Assembly (NCBI RefSeq): GCF_047160095.1
Contig: NZ_AP038785.1
Location: forward strand, 1,116,001 to 1,180,000
Source: Rodentibacter abscessus
Lineage (GTDB): Bacteria > Pseudomonadota > Gammaproteobacteria > Enterobacterales > Pasteurellaceae
Direction: 5' to 3'
Length of the DNA stretch: 64,000 nucleotides
The notes under the pieces were generated by a model. The model saw only the letters and a list, made by a program, of their open reading frames with translations. It searched no databases and was not told the origin of the DNA. Positions 26,295 to 34,497 of this stretch are shown piece by piece. The stretch's first letter is position 1, and each line of letters begins with the position of its first letter. The position numbers were made by a program, and so were the translations under genes.

Positions 26295-27509
26295 TTAATG
26301 TGCAGACCATTCAATGGTACTTAGATCTACACCTTCTTTAAACATATCCCATAACGGAGACAAAGCGCGTAATTTTTCTACCGCACCTTTCACCAAGCTG
26401 ACGGTGTAATCGATTTCTTCTTCCGTAGTATAACGACCAAGGGTGAAACGAATCGAACTGTGTGCCAATTCATCATTTAAGCCTAGTGCGCGCAATACAT
26501 AAGAGGGTTCAAGACTCGCTGACGTACAAGCCGAACCTGAAGATACGGCAATATCACGCAGTGCCATCATTAAGGATTCGCCCTCTACGTAGTTAAAACT
26601 GATGTTGAGATTGTTATCTAAGCGATGTTCCATCGAACCGTTAACATAGGTTTCTTCAATATCTTTTAAGCCGTTGTATAAACGGTCACGAAGTGCCTTT
26701 AAACGTGGCATTTCGGTTGCCATTTCTTCTTTTGCAATGCGATATGCTTCACCCATACCCACAATTTGATGCACCGGCAATGTGCCTGAACGCATACCAC
26801 GTTCATGACCACCACCATGAATGATCGCTTCTAAACGTACACGTGGTTTACGACGAACATATAATGCGCCGATACCCTTCGGCCCATAAAGTTTGTGACT
26901 GGACATAGAAAGTAAATCTACCGGTAATTCCGCTAAATTAATTGCGATTTTACCCACCGCTTGTGTTGCATCAACGTGAAAAATCGTTTTGTTTGCACGA
27001 CAAAGTTCACCAATGGCTTTAATGTCTTGCACCACGCCGATTTCATTATTAGCATGCATAATCGATGCCACAATAGTATCCGGACGAAGTGCCGCTTTGA
27101 ATTTTTCCAAATCAATTAAACCGTCAGACTCCGGTTCTAAATAAGTTACTTCAAAACCTTCTCGTTCTAACTGACGACAAGTATCAAGCACAGCTTTATG
27201 TTCGGTTTTACAAGTGATGATATGCTTGCCTTTGGTTTGATAAAAATGCGCGGCGCCTTTAATTGCCAAGTTATCGGATTCTGTTGCGCCGGATGTGAAT
27301 ACGATTTCTCGGGAATCCGCACCAATTAAATCGGCAATTTGATTACGCGCAATATCCACAGCTTCTTCTGCTTGCCAACCAAATTTATGAGAACGGGATG
27401 CCGGATTACCGAATGTACCGTCAATGGTTAAAAATTCCATCATTTTTTTCGCAACACGTTCGTCCACCGGGCAGGTTGCCGCATAATCCAGATAAATAGG
27501 TAATTTCAT
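26295..27509 (-). CDS. iscS: Cysteine desulfurase IscS
   Basis: PLP enzyme that takes sulfur from cysteine for Fe-S clusters and tRNA thiolation. The start at 27509 gives MKLPIYLDYAATCPVDERVA and 404 residues, the usual length; a start at 27524 is less likely. Visible are SMSSHKLYGPKGIGAL with the PLP lysine and SSGSACTSASLEPS with the mobile-loop catalytic cysteine. It lies 61 bp downstream of iscR, with a USS in the spacer. Confidence 0.97.
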   Translation of the reverse strand: MKLPIYLDYAATCPVDERVAKKMMEFLTIDGTFGNPASRSHKFGWQAEEAVDIARNQIADLIGADSREIVFTSGATESDNLAIKGAAHFYQTKGKHIITCKTEHKAVLDTCRQLEREGFEVTYLEPESDGLIDLEKFKAALRPDTIVASIMHANNEIGVVQDIKAIGELCRANKTIFHVDATQAVGKIAINLAELPVDLLSMSSHKLYGPKGIGALYVRRKPRVRLEAIIHGGGHERGMRSGTLPVHQIVGMGEAYRIAKEEMATEMPRLKALRDRLYNGLKDIEETYVNGSMEHRLDNNLNISFNYVEGESLMMALRDIAVSSGSACTSASLEPSYVLRALGLNDELAHSSIRFTLGRYTTEEEIDYTVSLVKGAVEKLRALSPLWDMFKEGVDLSTIEWSAH

Positions 27510-27570
27510 TTTCACTCCTAACAAATCATTAAAAATTTAACCGCACTTTTTGTTGCACAGCTACTTTCCT

Positions 27571-28020
27571 TTATTGATTCAATAAATTTTCAAAATCACT
27601 ATGAGATTCAAGCTTCACATTACGCTTATTAACTAACTCTGCTAACGTAATCTCATTTAAAAAACTTTCAATACGGTTGCTTAATTCTTCCCAAAGCGCA
27701 TGGGTTAAGCACTCCGTGCCATTTTGGCAATTACCACGCCCTAAACACTTAGTCACGTGAATATTTTCGTTTACTGCCGAAATAACCATTCCGACAGAAA
27801 TTTGGTCACAAGCTAAACCGAGCTGATAACCGCCACCCGGGCCACGAACACTTTTTACTAAACCGCATCGACGTAATTTAGCAAAAAGTTGTTCTAAATA
27901 AGATAGTGAAATATTTTGGCGCTCAGAAATATCTGCAAGACTCACCGGCCCATTAATCGCATTTAATGCGATATCTAAAATCGCGGTTACTGCATAACGC
28001 CCTTTTGAGGTAAGTTTCAT
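27571..28020 (-). CDS. iscR: Fe-S cluster regulator IscR
   Basis: Rrf2-family transcription factor that represses the isc operon when it carries a 2Fe-2S cluster. The 149 residues include the winged-helix part (residues 1-80) and the ligand cysteines 92, 98 and 104, with His107, in KCLGRGNCQNGTECLTHALW. These are the same positions as in E. coli IscR. Directly upstream (28055-28079) lies a strong type 1 IscR box, so autorepression is very likely. Confidence 0.97.
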   Translation of the reverse strand: MKLTSKGRYAVTAILDIALNAINGPVSLADISERQNISLSYLEQLFAKLRRCGLVKSVRGPGGGYQLGLACDQISVGMVISAVNENIHVTKCLGRGNCQNGTECLTHALWEELSNRIESFLNEITLAELVNKRNVKLESHSDFENLLNQ

Positions 28021-28054
28021 AAAGTTTCCTTAAAAAAGTTGCGCCAATGTTTAC

Positions 28055-28079
28055 ATATCAGACTAAAATAGTCAACTAT
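28055..28079 (-). promoter_or_regulatory. Type 1 IscR operator in front of iscR
   Basis: On the minus strand positions 28079-28055 read ATAGTTGACTATTTTAGTCT then GATAT. This is very close to the published type 1 site ATASYYGACTRWWWYAGTCRRSTAT. The box begins 35 bp upstream of the iscR ATG and overlaps the trmJ stop codon. It would allow holo-IscR to switch the isc promoter off. Confidence 0.8.
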
Positions 28080-28824
28080 CCATATTGGGCAAATTAAGCT
28101 GTTTTTCAACCGAACTTAACATTCCACGTAAAATATTCAGCTCGTTTTTTTCAACATTCGAACGCAAATATAAACGCCTTAATTTCTGCATAACACCTTG
28201 ATTTTGAATGAATCCAAGAGATTTATAAACCTGCTCCGTATGCGTAAAAAAATATTCCATTTCTTGCGATGTCGCATAATGATTTTCGGCATTATTAATT
28301 TCACCAATCAAAGAAAACGGTATTACATTATTTTCTTTCGTTAATAATCCCATTCTTAATTCATAACAAATTAATTGGACTGCCATCGCCAAATTTAATG
28401 ATGAATAATCGGGATTTGCCGGAATCGTAAGGTGATAATGACATTTGAGCAATTCGTCATTATGTAATCCTACACGTTCACGTCCGAAAACAATTGCAAC
28501 ATTTCCTTTATGAGTCGCGACTTTTTCACCACATCTACGCGGTTCAATCAAAGTATTTTGCAGATGACGTAAACGTGCGCTCGTACCAATCACTAATGAA
28601 CAATCGGCTATTGCTTCATCAAAGCTAGAAACGATATGTGCGGATCTCACAACATCTTCCGCTCCGGCAGAAAGCGCTATAGATTGCTCGTCTACCAATT
28701 TTGGTGAAACTAAATAGAGTTGGGAAAACCCCATCGTCTTCATCGCACGCGCAGCAGAACCAATATTCCCGCTGTGTGAAGTTTCCACAAGAACAACTCG
28801 GATATGCTCGAACATAAGTTTCAT
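28072..28824 (-). CDS. trmJ: tRNA (cytidine/uridine-2'-O-)-methyltransferase TrmJ
   Basis: SPOUT methyltransferase that modifies position 32 of several tRNAs. The N-terminus VVLVETSHSGNIGSAARAMK, AIVFGRERVGLHNDELLKC and NPDYSSLNLAMAVQ (the knot) identify it. Start choice: the ATG at 28824 has AGGT at 6 bp, whereas the next ATG (28815) has none and the far upstream one (28848) is not needed. This gives 250 residues. The stop lies inside the IscR box in front of iscR, so trmJ read-through could add to isc expression. Confidence 0.93.
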   Translation of the reverse strand: MKLMFEHIRVVLVETSHSGNIGSAARAMKTMGFSQLYLVSPKLVDEQSIALSAGAEDVVRSAHIVSSFDEAIADCSLVIGTSARLRHLQNTLIEPRRCGEKVATHKGNVAIVFGRERVGLHNDELLKCHYHLTIPANPDYSSLNLAMAVQLICYELRMGLLTKENNVIPFSLIGEINNAENHYATSQEMEYFFTHTEQVYKSLGFIQNQGVMQKLRRLYLRSNVEKNELNILRGMLSSVEKQLNLPNMDS

Positions 28825-28848
28825 TATCTGACCTAAAATTGCGGGCAT

Positions 28849-29163
28849 TTTATCATAATAGCCTTAATTTAAGGTCAAGAATTTTCTTATTTTAAAAATA
28901 AAGATTATTTATTGATAACAAGCAGCTACGGAAAAAATGAAATATTTGAATTTCAGACGATTACGTATTCAGAACACATCTATGAACAAAATAAACTAAG
29001 TTTAAAGCAGATATTTTGAAATAAATATTAAGAACTACCGGAATTGAATAACTGGATTGTACCTTGAAAGACTGGCGATAACTGCCACTAGAAAAACTGT
29101 TTAGAAAGAAGATTAGGAATATCTATGAAACCTTACCGCCACTCTACCGCCAGTTCGCTCTAA
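28849..29163. other. Gene-free AT-rich gap between trmJ and tRNA-Lys
   Basis: 315 bp with no plausible reading frame on either strand, no USS and no clear hairpin. It presumably holds the trmJ promoter and, at its right side, the tRNA-Lys end. I see nothing else in it. Confidence 0.4.
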
Positions 29164-29239
29164 GTGGTGGGTCGTGAAGGATTCGAACCTTCGACCAACG
29201 GATTAAAAGTCCGCTGCTCTACCGACTGAGCTAACGACC
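29164..29239 (-). tRNA. tRNA-Lys (TTT)
   Basis: On the minus strand it starts GGGTCGTTAGCTCAGTCGGT, the anticodon loop reads CTTTTAA with TTT, and the CCA end is encoded. The length is 76 nt. It stands alone between pal and trmJ. Confidence 0.97.
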
Positions 29240-29371
29240 CATATCGTTTTGATGATGGCGCGTATAATACTGATTTTATTTTCTGATGCAAGAAGAATTT
29301 ACGTTTTTATTAATTAATTGAGCGAATTACAAACAATTTAATTACGCGACATTCGATAATAGTTCAAAAAT

Positions 29372-29401
29372 AAAGCAGCATTCATCTCTAAACGCTGCTT
29401 T
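29372..29401 (-). terminator. Terminator after pal
   Basis: AAAGCAGC (29372-29379) pairs with GCTGCTTT (29394-29401), followed on the minus strand by a TATTTTT run. It ends the tol-pal transcript 26 bp after the pal stop. Confidence 0.85.
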
Positions 29402-29427
29402 AGTAATAAAATCCAAAAAGTTTAAAA

Positions 29428-29898
29428 TTAGTATGCTAATACCGCACGACGGTTTTTAGAGTATGCCGCTTCATCATGACCTAATACAGCTGGTTTTTCT
29501 TCTCCATAAGAAACGGTTGATACTTTGCTACCTTCTACACCTTTACCTGCTAAGAAAGATTTAACTGCATCAGCACGACGTTGACCTAAAGCGATGTTGT
29601 ATTCCGGTGTACCACGTTCGTCAGTGTTACCTTCAACAACAACTTTAGATGCAGGCGTTGCATTTAAGTATGCTGCATGTGCATCTAAGATTTGCACATA
29701 TTCACCTTCGATGTTGTATTTGTCAAAACCGAAATATACGGTGTTGTAACGTTGTTGAAGATCTTCAACAGAGTAACCACCGAAAGTTTGACCGTTATTA
29801 TTTGCACCGTTACCGGCCGCATCGTTGCTAGAAGAACTACATGCTGCCAATGCAGCTACAGAACCTGCAACTAATAATGATTTAATAAATTTGTTCAT
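29428..29898 (-). CDS. pal: Peptidoglycan-associated lipoprotein Pal (P6)
   Basis: Outer-membrane lipoprotein that links the membrane to peptidoglycan as part of Tol-Pal. The lipobox LAAC puts the lipidated Cys at residue 20. A Ser/Asn/Gly-rich linker and an OmpA-like domain follow, with FGFDKYNIEGEY and NTDERGTPEYNIALGQRRAD for peptidoglycan contact. The protein is 156 residues and very like H. influenzae P6, with a slightly longer linker. The gene usually following pal in enterics, cpoB/ybgF, is absent; a terminator and tRNA-Lys follow. Confidence 0.97.
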   Translation of the reverse strand: MNKFIKSLLVAGSVAALAACSSSSNDAAGNGANNNGQTFGGYSVEDLQQRYNTVYFGFDKYNIEGEYVQILDAHAAYLNATPASKVVVEGNTDERGTPEYNIALGQRRADAVKSFLAGKGVEGSKVSTVSYGEEKPAVLGHDEAAYSKNRRAVLAY

Positions 29899-29920
29899 TA
29901 GATTCTCCTAATTACATTTT

Positions 29921-31204
29921 TTACTTAGTTAAGTACGGCGACCAAGCCGGAAATTTAACTTGACCACTACTTCCTGGAAGACTCGCCTTAAAGCGACCAT
30001 CTGCGGAAACCAATTGTAGCACCTTTCCTAAACCTTGGGTAGAACTATAAATAATCATAATACCGTTAGGTGAAATGCTCGGACTTTCACCAAGGAAAGA
30101 GGTACTTAAAACTTCAGAGGCTCCGGTTGAAAGATCTTGTTTTACTACGTTATTATTACCATTAATCATAACAAGCGTTCTCCCATCAGCACTAATTTGC
30201 GCGCTACCACGCCCACCAATCGGAGTTACATCACCTCCATTGGCACTCATACGATAAATTTGAGGTGAACCGTTTCTATCTGAAGTAAACAAAATTGAGT
30301 TTCCGTCAGGAGACCATGAAGGCTCGGTATTATTACCGGCTCCTCGGGTTAATTGTGTCGGTGTTCCGCCATTTGCACCCATCACATAAATATTCAATGT
30401 TCCATCTTGTGATGAAGCAAAAGCCAAACGCGAACCGTCCGGAGAAAAAGCCGGAGCGCCATTATGGCCAGGGAATGACGCAACAACTTTACGCGCACCG
30501 GAACCTAAATCTTGCACGACTAACTGCGATTTTCTATTTTCAAATGATACGTAAGCTAAACGTTTGCCATCCGGTGACCACGCCGGCGACATAATAGGTT
30601 GAGAACTACGATTCACTACAAATTGGTTATAACCGTCATAATCCGCAACACGAACTTCATAAGGTTGTGAACCACCGTTTTTTTGTACCACATAAGCAAT
30701 ACGAGTTCTAAAAGCACCACGAATACCGGTTAATTTTTCAAAAACCTCATCACTTACAGTATGAGCACCGTAGCGTAACCATTTGTTGGTTACTACATAG
30801 CTGTTCTGGGCCAATATCGCTCCTGCCGTACCTGATGCCCCAACCGTATCAACAAGCTGGTAAGAAATATTATAGCCGCTACCGGTTGCCGTTATCTGTC
30901 CCACGACAACAGCATCAATCCCCAATGCAGTCCAAGCCTCAGGATTGACTTCAGAGGCTGAAGTTGGTCTTTGAGGCATTTGACTTACTGAGATAGGGTT
31001 AAATTTACCGCTATTGCGTAAATCATCAGAAACTATCTTGGCAATATCTTCCGGTGCAGTACCGGCAAACGGCACGACAGCAATTGGGCGAGCACCGTCA
31101 ACCCCTTCATCAATCACAATGCGAACCTCATCTTCCGCAGAGGCATAACTTACGACAGCAAATACAACCGCAAACACGCCTATAAGCTTTTTAATTAATT
31201 TCAT
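29921..31204 (-). CDS. tolB: Tol-Pal system protein TolB
   Basis: Periplasmic beta-propeller partner of Pal. The start at 31204 (MKLIKKLIGVFAVVFA) gives a signal peptide cut near SYASA and a total of 427 residues. An upstream ATG at 31228 would place eight codons before the signal peptide. WSPDGKRLAYVSFENRKSQL and similar repeated blades are visible. The gene is 41 bp downstream of tolA and 22 bp upstream of pal. Confidence 0.96.
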   Translation of the reverse strand: MKLIKKLIGVFAVVFAVVSYASAEDEVRIVIDEGVDGARPIAVVPFAGTAPEDIAKIVSDDLRNSGKFNPISVSQMPQRPTSASEVNPEAWTALGIDAVVVGQITATGSGYNISYQLVDTVGASGTAGAILAQNSYVVTNKWLRYGAHTVSDEVFEKLTGIRGAFRTRIAYVVQKNGGSQPYEVRVADYDGYNQFVVNRSSQPIMSPAWSPDGKRLAYVSFENRKSQLVVQDLGSGARKVVASFPGHNGAPAFSPDGSRLAFASSQDGTLNIYVMGANGGTPTQLTRGAGNNTEPSWSPDGNSILFTSDRNGSPQIYRMSANGGDVTPIGGRGSAQISADGRTLVMINGNNNVVKQDLSTGASEVLSTSFLGESPSISPNGIMIIYSSTQGLGKVLQLVSADGRFKASLPGSSGQVKFPAWSPYLTK

Positions 31205-31245
31205 TTTGTTCCCTTTGAGTAAACTCATTGATTATTTCAAACCCA

Positions 31246-32385
31246 TTATTTAATATCAAAATCAATAATCGGGGCTTTATACTTATTGTACACAGCATCA
31301 GATGGCGCAGCAGGAACTTTTTTTGTTCTTGCAACCGCACTTAATGCAGCAGTACAAATATCTTCCGGTCCAGATATTTTCTGATAACCTAGAATCGTGC
31401 CATCACGACCTAACTGAATTTTAATATGACACACTTTACCGGCAAAGCTAGGATCTTTTAAGAAACGACGTTGAATTTCTTTTTTAATCACACCGGCATA
31501 TTGATCACCGACTTTACCGCCATCACCGGCACCTAATCCGGCTCCACGACCTTGAGAGCCCCCCTTGTTAGTATTACCGCCTTTAGCGGCACTACCACCA
31601 CCGATATCACCGCCATTCAAGAAATTATCCAATGCCGCTTGATCCGCTTTACGCTTTGCAGCAGCTTCCGCTTTGACTTTTGCCTCGGCTGCTGCCTTTG
31701 CTTCAGCGACCGCTTTAGCTTTGGCTGCGGCCTCTGCTTTAGCCTTCGCTTCCGCTTCTTTTGCTTTAACCTCAGCCGCTCTTGCTTTCGCTTCCGCCTC
31801 GGCTTTTACTTTTTCTTCAGCTTGTTTCTTCGCTTTCTGAGCGGCTTCTGCTGCTTTCGCTTTTGCTTCTTCCTCTGCTTTTTGGGCGGCAGCCGCCAAA
31901 CGTTTAGCTTCCGCCTCGGCTTTCAACTTCGCCGCTTCAGCTTCTTGCTTCGCTTTGGCTTCTTCAGCACGTTTCTGCTTTTCCAACATTTCTTGGCGGG
32001 CAATCTCTTGCTGTTTTTGTTTTTCTGCGATCTCTTGTTTTTGACGCTCAATTTCTTTTTGTCGTTGAAGTTCCTGTTGGCGTTTTAATTCTTCTTGCCG
32101 GAGAATATCCTCTTGCTTCACCGGTTTTTCCTCGACAACAGGTTCCGGCATTTTCTGTTTATCCGTTTGACCTTTTTTCTGTTGCTGAATTCGTCCCCAT
32201 TCTTGCGCCGCATTTCCGGTATCAACCATAACGGCTCCCAAGGCATCGCCATCGCCTTCACCACCGCCCATAATTTCAACGGTTTGATAGAAAGAACTCC
32301 AAATCAACAACCCAAACAGAGCAAGGTGCATAAAAATCGAAATGACAAACGCATTCACACCCTTTTTTTGTCGATTATTCTGCAC
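31246..32385 (-). CDS. tolA: Cell-envelope protein TolA
   Basis: Long periplasm-spanning protein that couples TolQR energy to TolB-Pal. A membrane helix lies at about residues 11-31. A very long Lys/Glu/Ala-rich helical domain, with many KAEAEAKAKAE-like repeats, covers about 85-260. A Gly-rich hinge and a globular C-terminal domain (GVIKKEIQRRFLKDPSFAGK onward) follow, with Cys in GKVCHIKIQL and PEDICTAALSAV. The 379-residue length is typical. The repetitive middle is the part most liable to length variation. Confidence 0.95.
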   Translation of the reverse strand: MQNNRQKKGVNAFVISIFMHLALFGLLIWSSFYQTVEIMGGGEGDGDALGAVMVDTGNAAQEWGRIQQQKKGQTDKQKMPEPVVEEKPVKQEDILRQEELKRQQELQRQKEIERQKQEIAEKQKQQEIARQEMLEKQKRAEEAKAKQEAEAAKLKAEAEAKRLAAAAQKAEEEAKAKAAEAAQKAKKQAEEKVKAEAEAKARAAEVKAKEAEAKAKAEAAAKAKAVAEAKAAAEAKVKAEAAAKRKADQAALDNFLNGGDIGGGSAAKGGNTNKGGSQGRGAGLGAGDGGKVGDQYAGVIKKEIQRRFLKDPSFAGKVCHIKIQLGRDGTILGYQKISGPEDICTAALSAVARTKKVPAAPSDAVYNKYKAPIIDFDIK

Positions 32386-32400
32386 GTTTTTCCTACTCCA

Positions 32401-32820
32401 CTAAATCGGATTTGTCATTAAACCAACGGATTTAATGCCTGCCAAATGAAGTAAATTCAATGCTTTTATCACTTCTTCATAAGGCACTTCTTTTGCTCCT
32501 CCAACAAGGAACATCGTATTATTGTCTTTATCAAACGCTTGCTTTGACAACTGTGTCACCATTTCTTCCGTTAAACCATCTTGGCGTTCACCACCAATGG
32601 AAAGTGCATATTGCCCAACCCCGGAGACCTCTAAAATAACCGGCGTTTTATCCTCATTTGACACATTTTGACTTTGTACCGAATCAGGTAATTCAACTTG
32701 AACACTTTGACTGATGATAGGTGCCGTTGCCATAAAAATAAGTACAAGTACGAGCAATACATCTAAAAACGGTACAATATTGATTTCAGATTTAATTTCT
32801 TTACGTGAGCGACGAGCCAT
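32401..32820 (-). CDS. tolR: Tol-Pal proton-channel protein TolR
   Basis: ExbD-like protein with one membrane helix (about residues 15-37). It contains NIVPFLDVLLVLVLIFMATA, whose Asp is essential for proton flow in the family. The C-terminal part faces the periplasm. It lies between tolQ and tolA, 69 bp after tolQ, with a USS-pair hairpin in that gap. Confidence 0.96.
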   Translation of the reverse strand: MARRSRKEIKSEINIVPFLDVLLVLVLIFMATAPIISQSVQVELPDSVQSQNVSNEDKTPVILEVSGVGQYALSIGGERQDGLTEEMVTQLSKQAFDKDNNTMFLVGGAKEVPYEEVIKALNLLHLAGIKSVGLMTNPI

Positions 32821-32848
32821 ATTTTCCTCTAAAACTTCACTAAAAATG

Positions 32849-32880
32849 ACCGCACTTTACATAAAGTGCGGTTAATTCTC
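32849..32880 (-). terminator. USS-pair hairpin between tolQ and tolR
   Basis: ACCGCACTTT (32849-32858) and AAAGTGCGGT (32863-32872) form a 10-bp stem with a 4-nt loop. On the minus strand CATTTTTAG follows. It looks like a real intrinsic terminator inside the tol operon. Confidence 0.65.
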
Positions 32881-32889
32881 CGGTTATTT

Positions 32890-33582
32890 TTAATGAGAAT
32901 GCGGTGCTTTACCAAAGGCTTGACGATGTAAAATCGTGGTAAATTCATCAATAAAATTACCATAATTTTGTTCAATAGCATTCACTCGTAAACTTAAGCG
33001 GTTATAAGCCATTACTGCAGGAATCGCTGCAAACAAACCAATTGCCGTTGCAATTAACGCTTCTGCAATGCCCGGTGCAACCATCTGTAAAGTTGCTTGT
33101 TTCGCTCCACTTAATGCCATAAATGCGTGCATAATCCCCCACACCGTACCAAATAAACCGATATAGGGGCTTACCGAGGCAACGGTTGCCAAAAATGGAA
33201 CTCGGTTTTCAAGACTTTCTATTTCACGGTTCATTGCAAGGTTCATCGCACGTGTCGTTCCTTTAATAATCGCTTCAGGCGCATCCGCATTCACTTGTTT
33301 TAAACGTGAAAATTCTTTAAATCCTACAAAGAAAATCTGTTCACTTCCGGTTAACACATCACGGCGATTTGATAAACCTTCATATAATTTATTGAGATCT
33401 TCACCGGACCAAAAACGATCTTCAAAAGTATTTGCTTCTTTTAAGGCAGCGGTTAACACGCGGCTACGTTGAATAATAATAGTCCAAGAAATAATTGAGA
33501 ATAAAATTAAAATCACAATTACAAGTTGGACAACAATACTTGCTTTTAGAAAAAGATCTAAAAAGTTCAATTCTGCAGTCAT
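32890..33582 (-). CDS. tolQ: Tol-Pal proton-channel protein TolQ
   Basis: MotA/ExbB-type inner-membrane protein with three helices. The 230-residue protein has VSPYIGLFGTVWGIMHAFMA and EALIATAIGLFAAIPAVMAYN, the conserved channel segments. It starts 18 bp downstream of ybgC. A hairpin with T-run follows the stop, which would make tolQ more abundant than tolR, in line with the known TolQ excess in the complex. Confidence 0.96.
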   Translation of the reverse strand: MTAELNFLDLFLKASIVVQLVIVILILFSIISWTIIIQRSRVLTAALKEANTFEDRFWSGEDLNKLYEGLSNRRDVLTGSEQIFFVGFKEFSRLKQVNADAPEAIIKGTTRAMNLAMNREIESLENRVPFLATVASVSPYIGLFGTVWGIMHAFMALSGAKQATLQMVAPGIAEALIATAIGLFAAIPAVMAYNRLSLRVNAIEQNYGNFIDEFTTILHRQAFGKAPHSH

Positions 33583-33600
33583 TACCTACTCCGAGAAAGG

Positions 33601-34011
33601 TTACATATTGTTTGAAAAAGCGGCTTTTATTTCAGCCGGAATCGCTATCGGTTTCATTTTACCCAGATCAACATAGGCTACTTTAACAGTAGCCTTTGAT
33701 AGAATTACTGTCTCTCGCAGTAGTCGTTGCTCAAAAAGAATCGTTGCCCCTTTTATTGCGCTGACTTCTGTTTCAACAATAAGGTAGTCATCCAGTTTTG
33801 CCGGAACGCAATAATCAATCGCCATCGTTTTGACAACAAATGCCGCTTGTTGTTCCTGCAATAATTTTTGTTGAGAAAACGCTTGTTTTCGCAGATATTC
33901 CGTTCTTGCCCGCTCATAAAAATGCAAGTAGCGCGCGTGATAAACCACTCCACCTGCATCCGTATCCTCGTAATAAACCCGTATCGGGAAACAAAAAATC
34001 TTTGAATCCAC
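33601..34011 (-). CDS. ybgC: Acyl-CoA thioesterase YbgC
   Basis: Hotdog-fold thioesterase of the tol-pal operon. The active-site Asp lies in RVYYEDTDAGGVVYHARYLH. I choose the GTG at 34011, which has AGGAAAAC at about 7 bp and yields 136 residues, the usual size. The ATG at 34074 would add 21 unusual residues. It comes 91 bp after ybgE and heads the tol genes. Confidence 0.9.
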   Translation of the reverse strand: MDSKIFCFPIRVYYEDTDAGGVVYHARYLHFYERARTEYLRKQAFSQQKLLQEQQAAFVVKTMAIDYCVPAKLDDYLIVETEVSAIKGATILFEQRLLRETVILSKATVKVAYVDLGKMKPIAIPAEIKAAFSNNM

Positions 34012-34102
34012 CTTGTTTTCCTTCTTCAACAGTCCGAAGTTGCGTATTCTAGAATCAGTTTTTACTCTACGCAAGCACTTTCAAATCAACGCAATTTACT
34101 AA

Positions 34103-34387
34103 TTATAAATAATGCTCAACAATCGCAAATAAAAATGCTAAATAGCCTAAATAAGGAAAAAATATTAACTGCCAAAAAGTGCGGTTAATTTTAAAGCCGA
34201 TTCCATGAATCCATAAAATAACCAATCCCCATAAAATGAAGAGTATGAGAAATGGATTTGCCGTTCTTAATTGAGTAGAAAACTGATTGAAATTAAAGAA
34301 AAAAACAAGCGTTAATACAATCGCCAGAATAAATGAAAGGGTTCTTAATGAACCCTTATTTACATATTGATAGAGAGACTGAATCAT
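34103..34387 (-). CDS. ybgE: Cyd operon protein YbgE
   Basis: The 94-residue membrane protein has about three helices and belongs to the YbgE family that follows cydX. Family stretches include LFILWGLVILWIHGIGF and NRTFWQLIFFPYLG. Its role with cytochrome bd is not known. The start shares a base with the cydX stop (TAATG), and a USS lies inside. Confidence 0.88.
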   Translation of the reverse strand: MIQSLYQYVNKGSLRTLSFILAIVLTLVFFFNFNQFSTQLRTANPFLILFILWGLVILWIHGIGFKINRTFWQLIFFPYLGYLAFLFAIVEHYL

Positions 34388-34485
34388 TATTCGTCAAATT
34401 TCCCTAAATTATCTTTGTTTGTTGTAACTTTTATGCTGGCAAAAATTGCAGCTAAAACACCCACTACCCAAATTGCGTATAACAT
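34387..34485 (-). CDS. cydX: Cytochrome bd subunit CydX
   Basis: The 32-residue single-helix protein (MLYAIWVVGVLAAIFASIKV and an acidic tail) is encoded 12 bp after cydB with a strong AGGAGATAT site. CydX is an accessory subunit that stabilises cytochrome bd oxidase. The stop overlaps the ybgE start. Confidence 0.92.
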   Translation of the reverse strand: MLYAIWVVGVLAAIFASIKVTTNKDNLGKFDE

Positions 34486-34497
34486 ATCATATCTCCT

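Noticed and set aside
28849..29163. Possible small gene or RNA between trmJ and tRNA-Lys
   Set aside because: No frame above about 20 codons with a ribosome site, no terminator and no conserved-looking motif.
31552..32088. Long open frame opposite tolA rich in Phe, Cys and Leu
   Set aside because: It is the antisense of the Lys/Glu/Ala-rich repeat domain, which avoids stops on the other strand.
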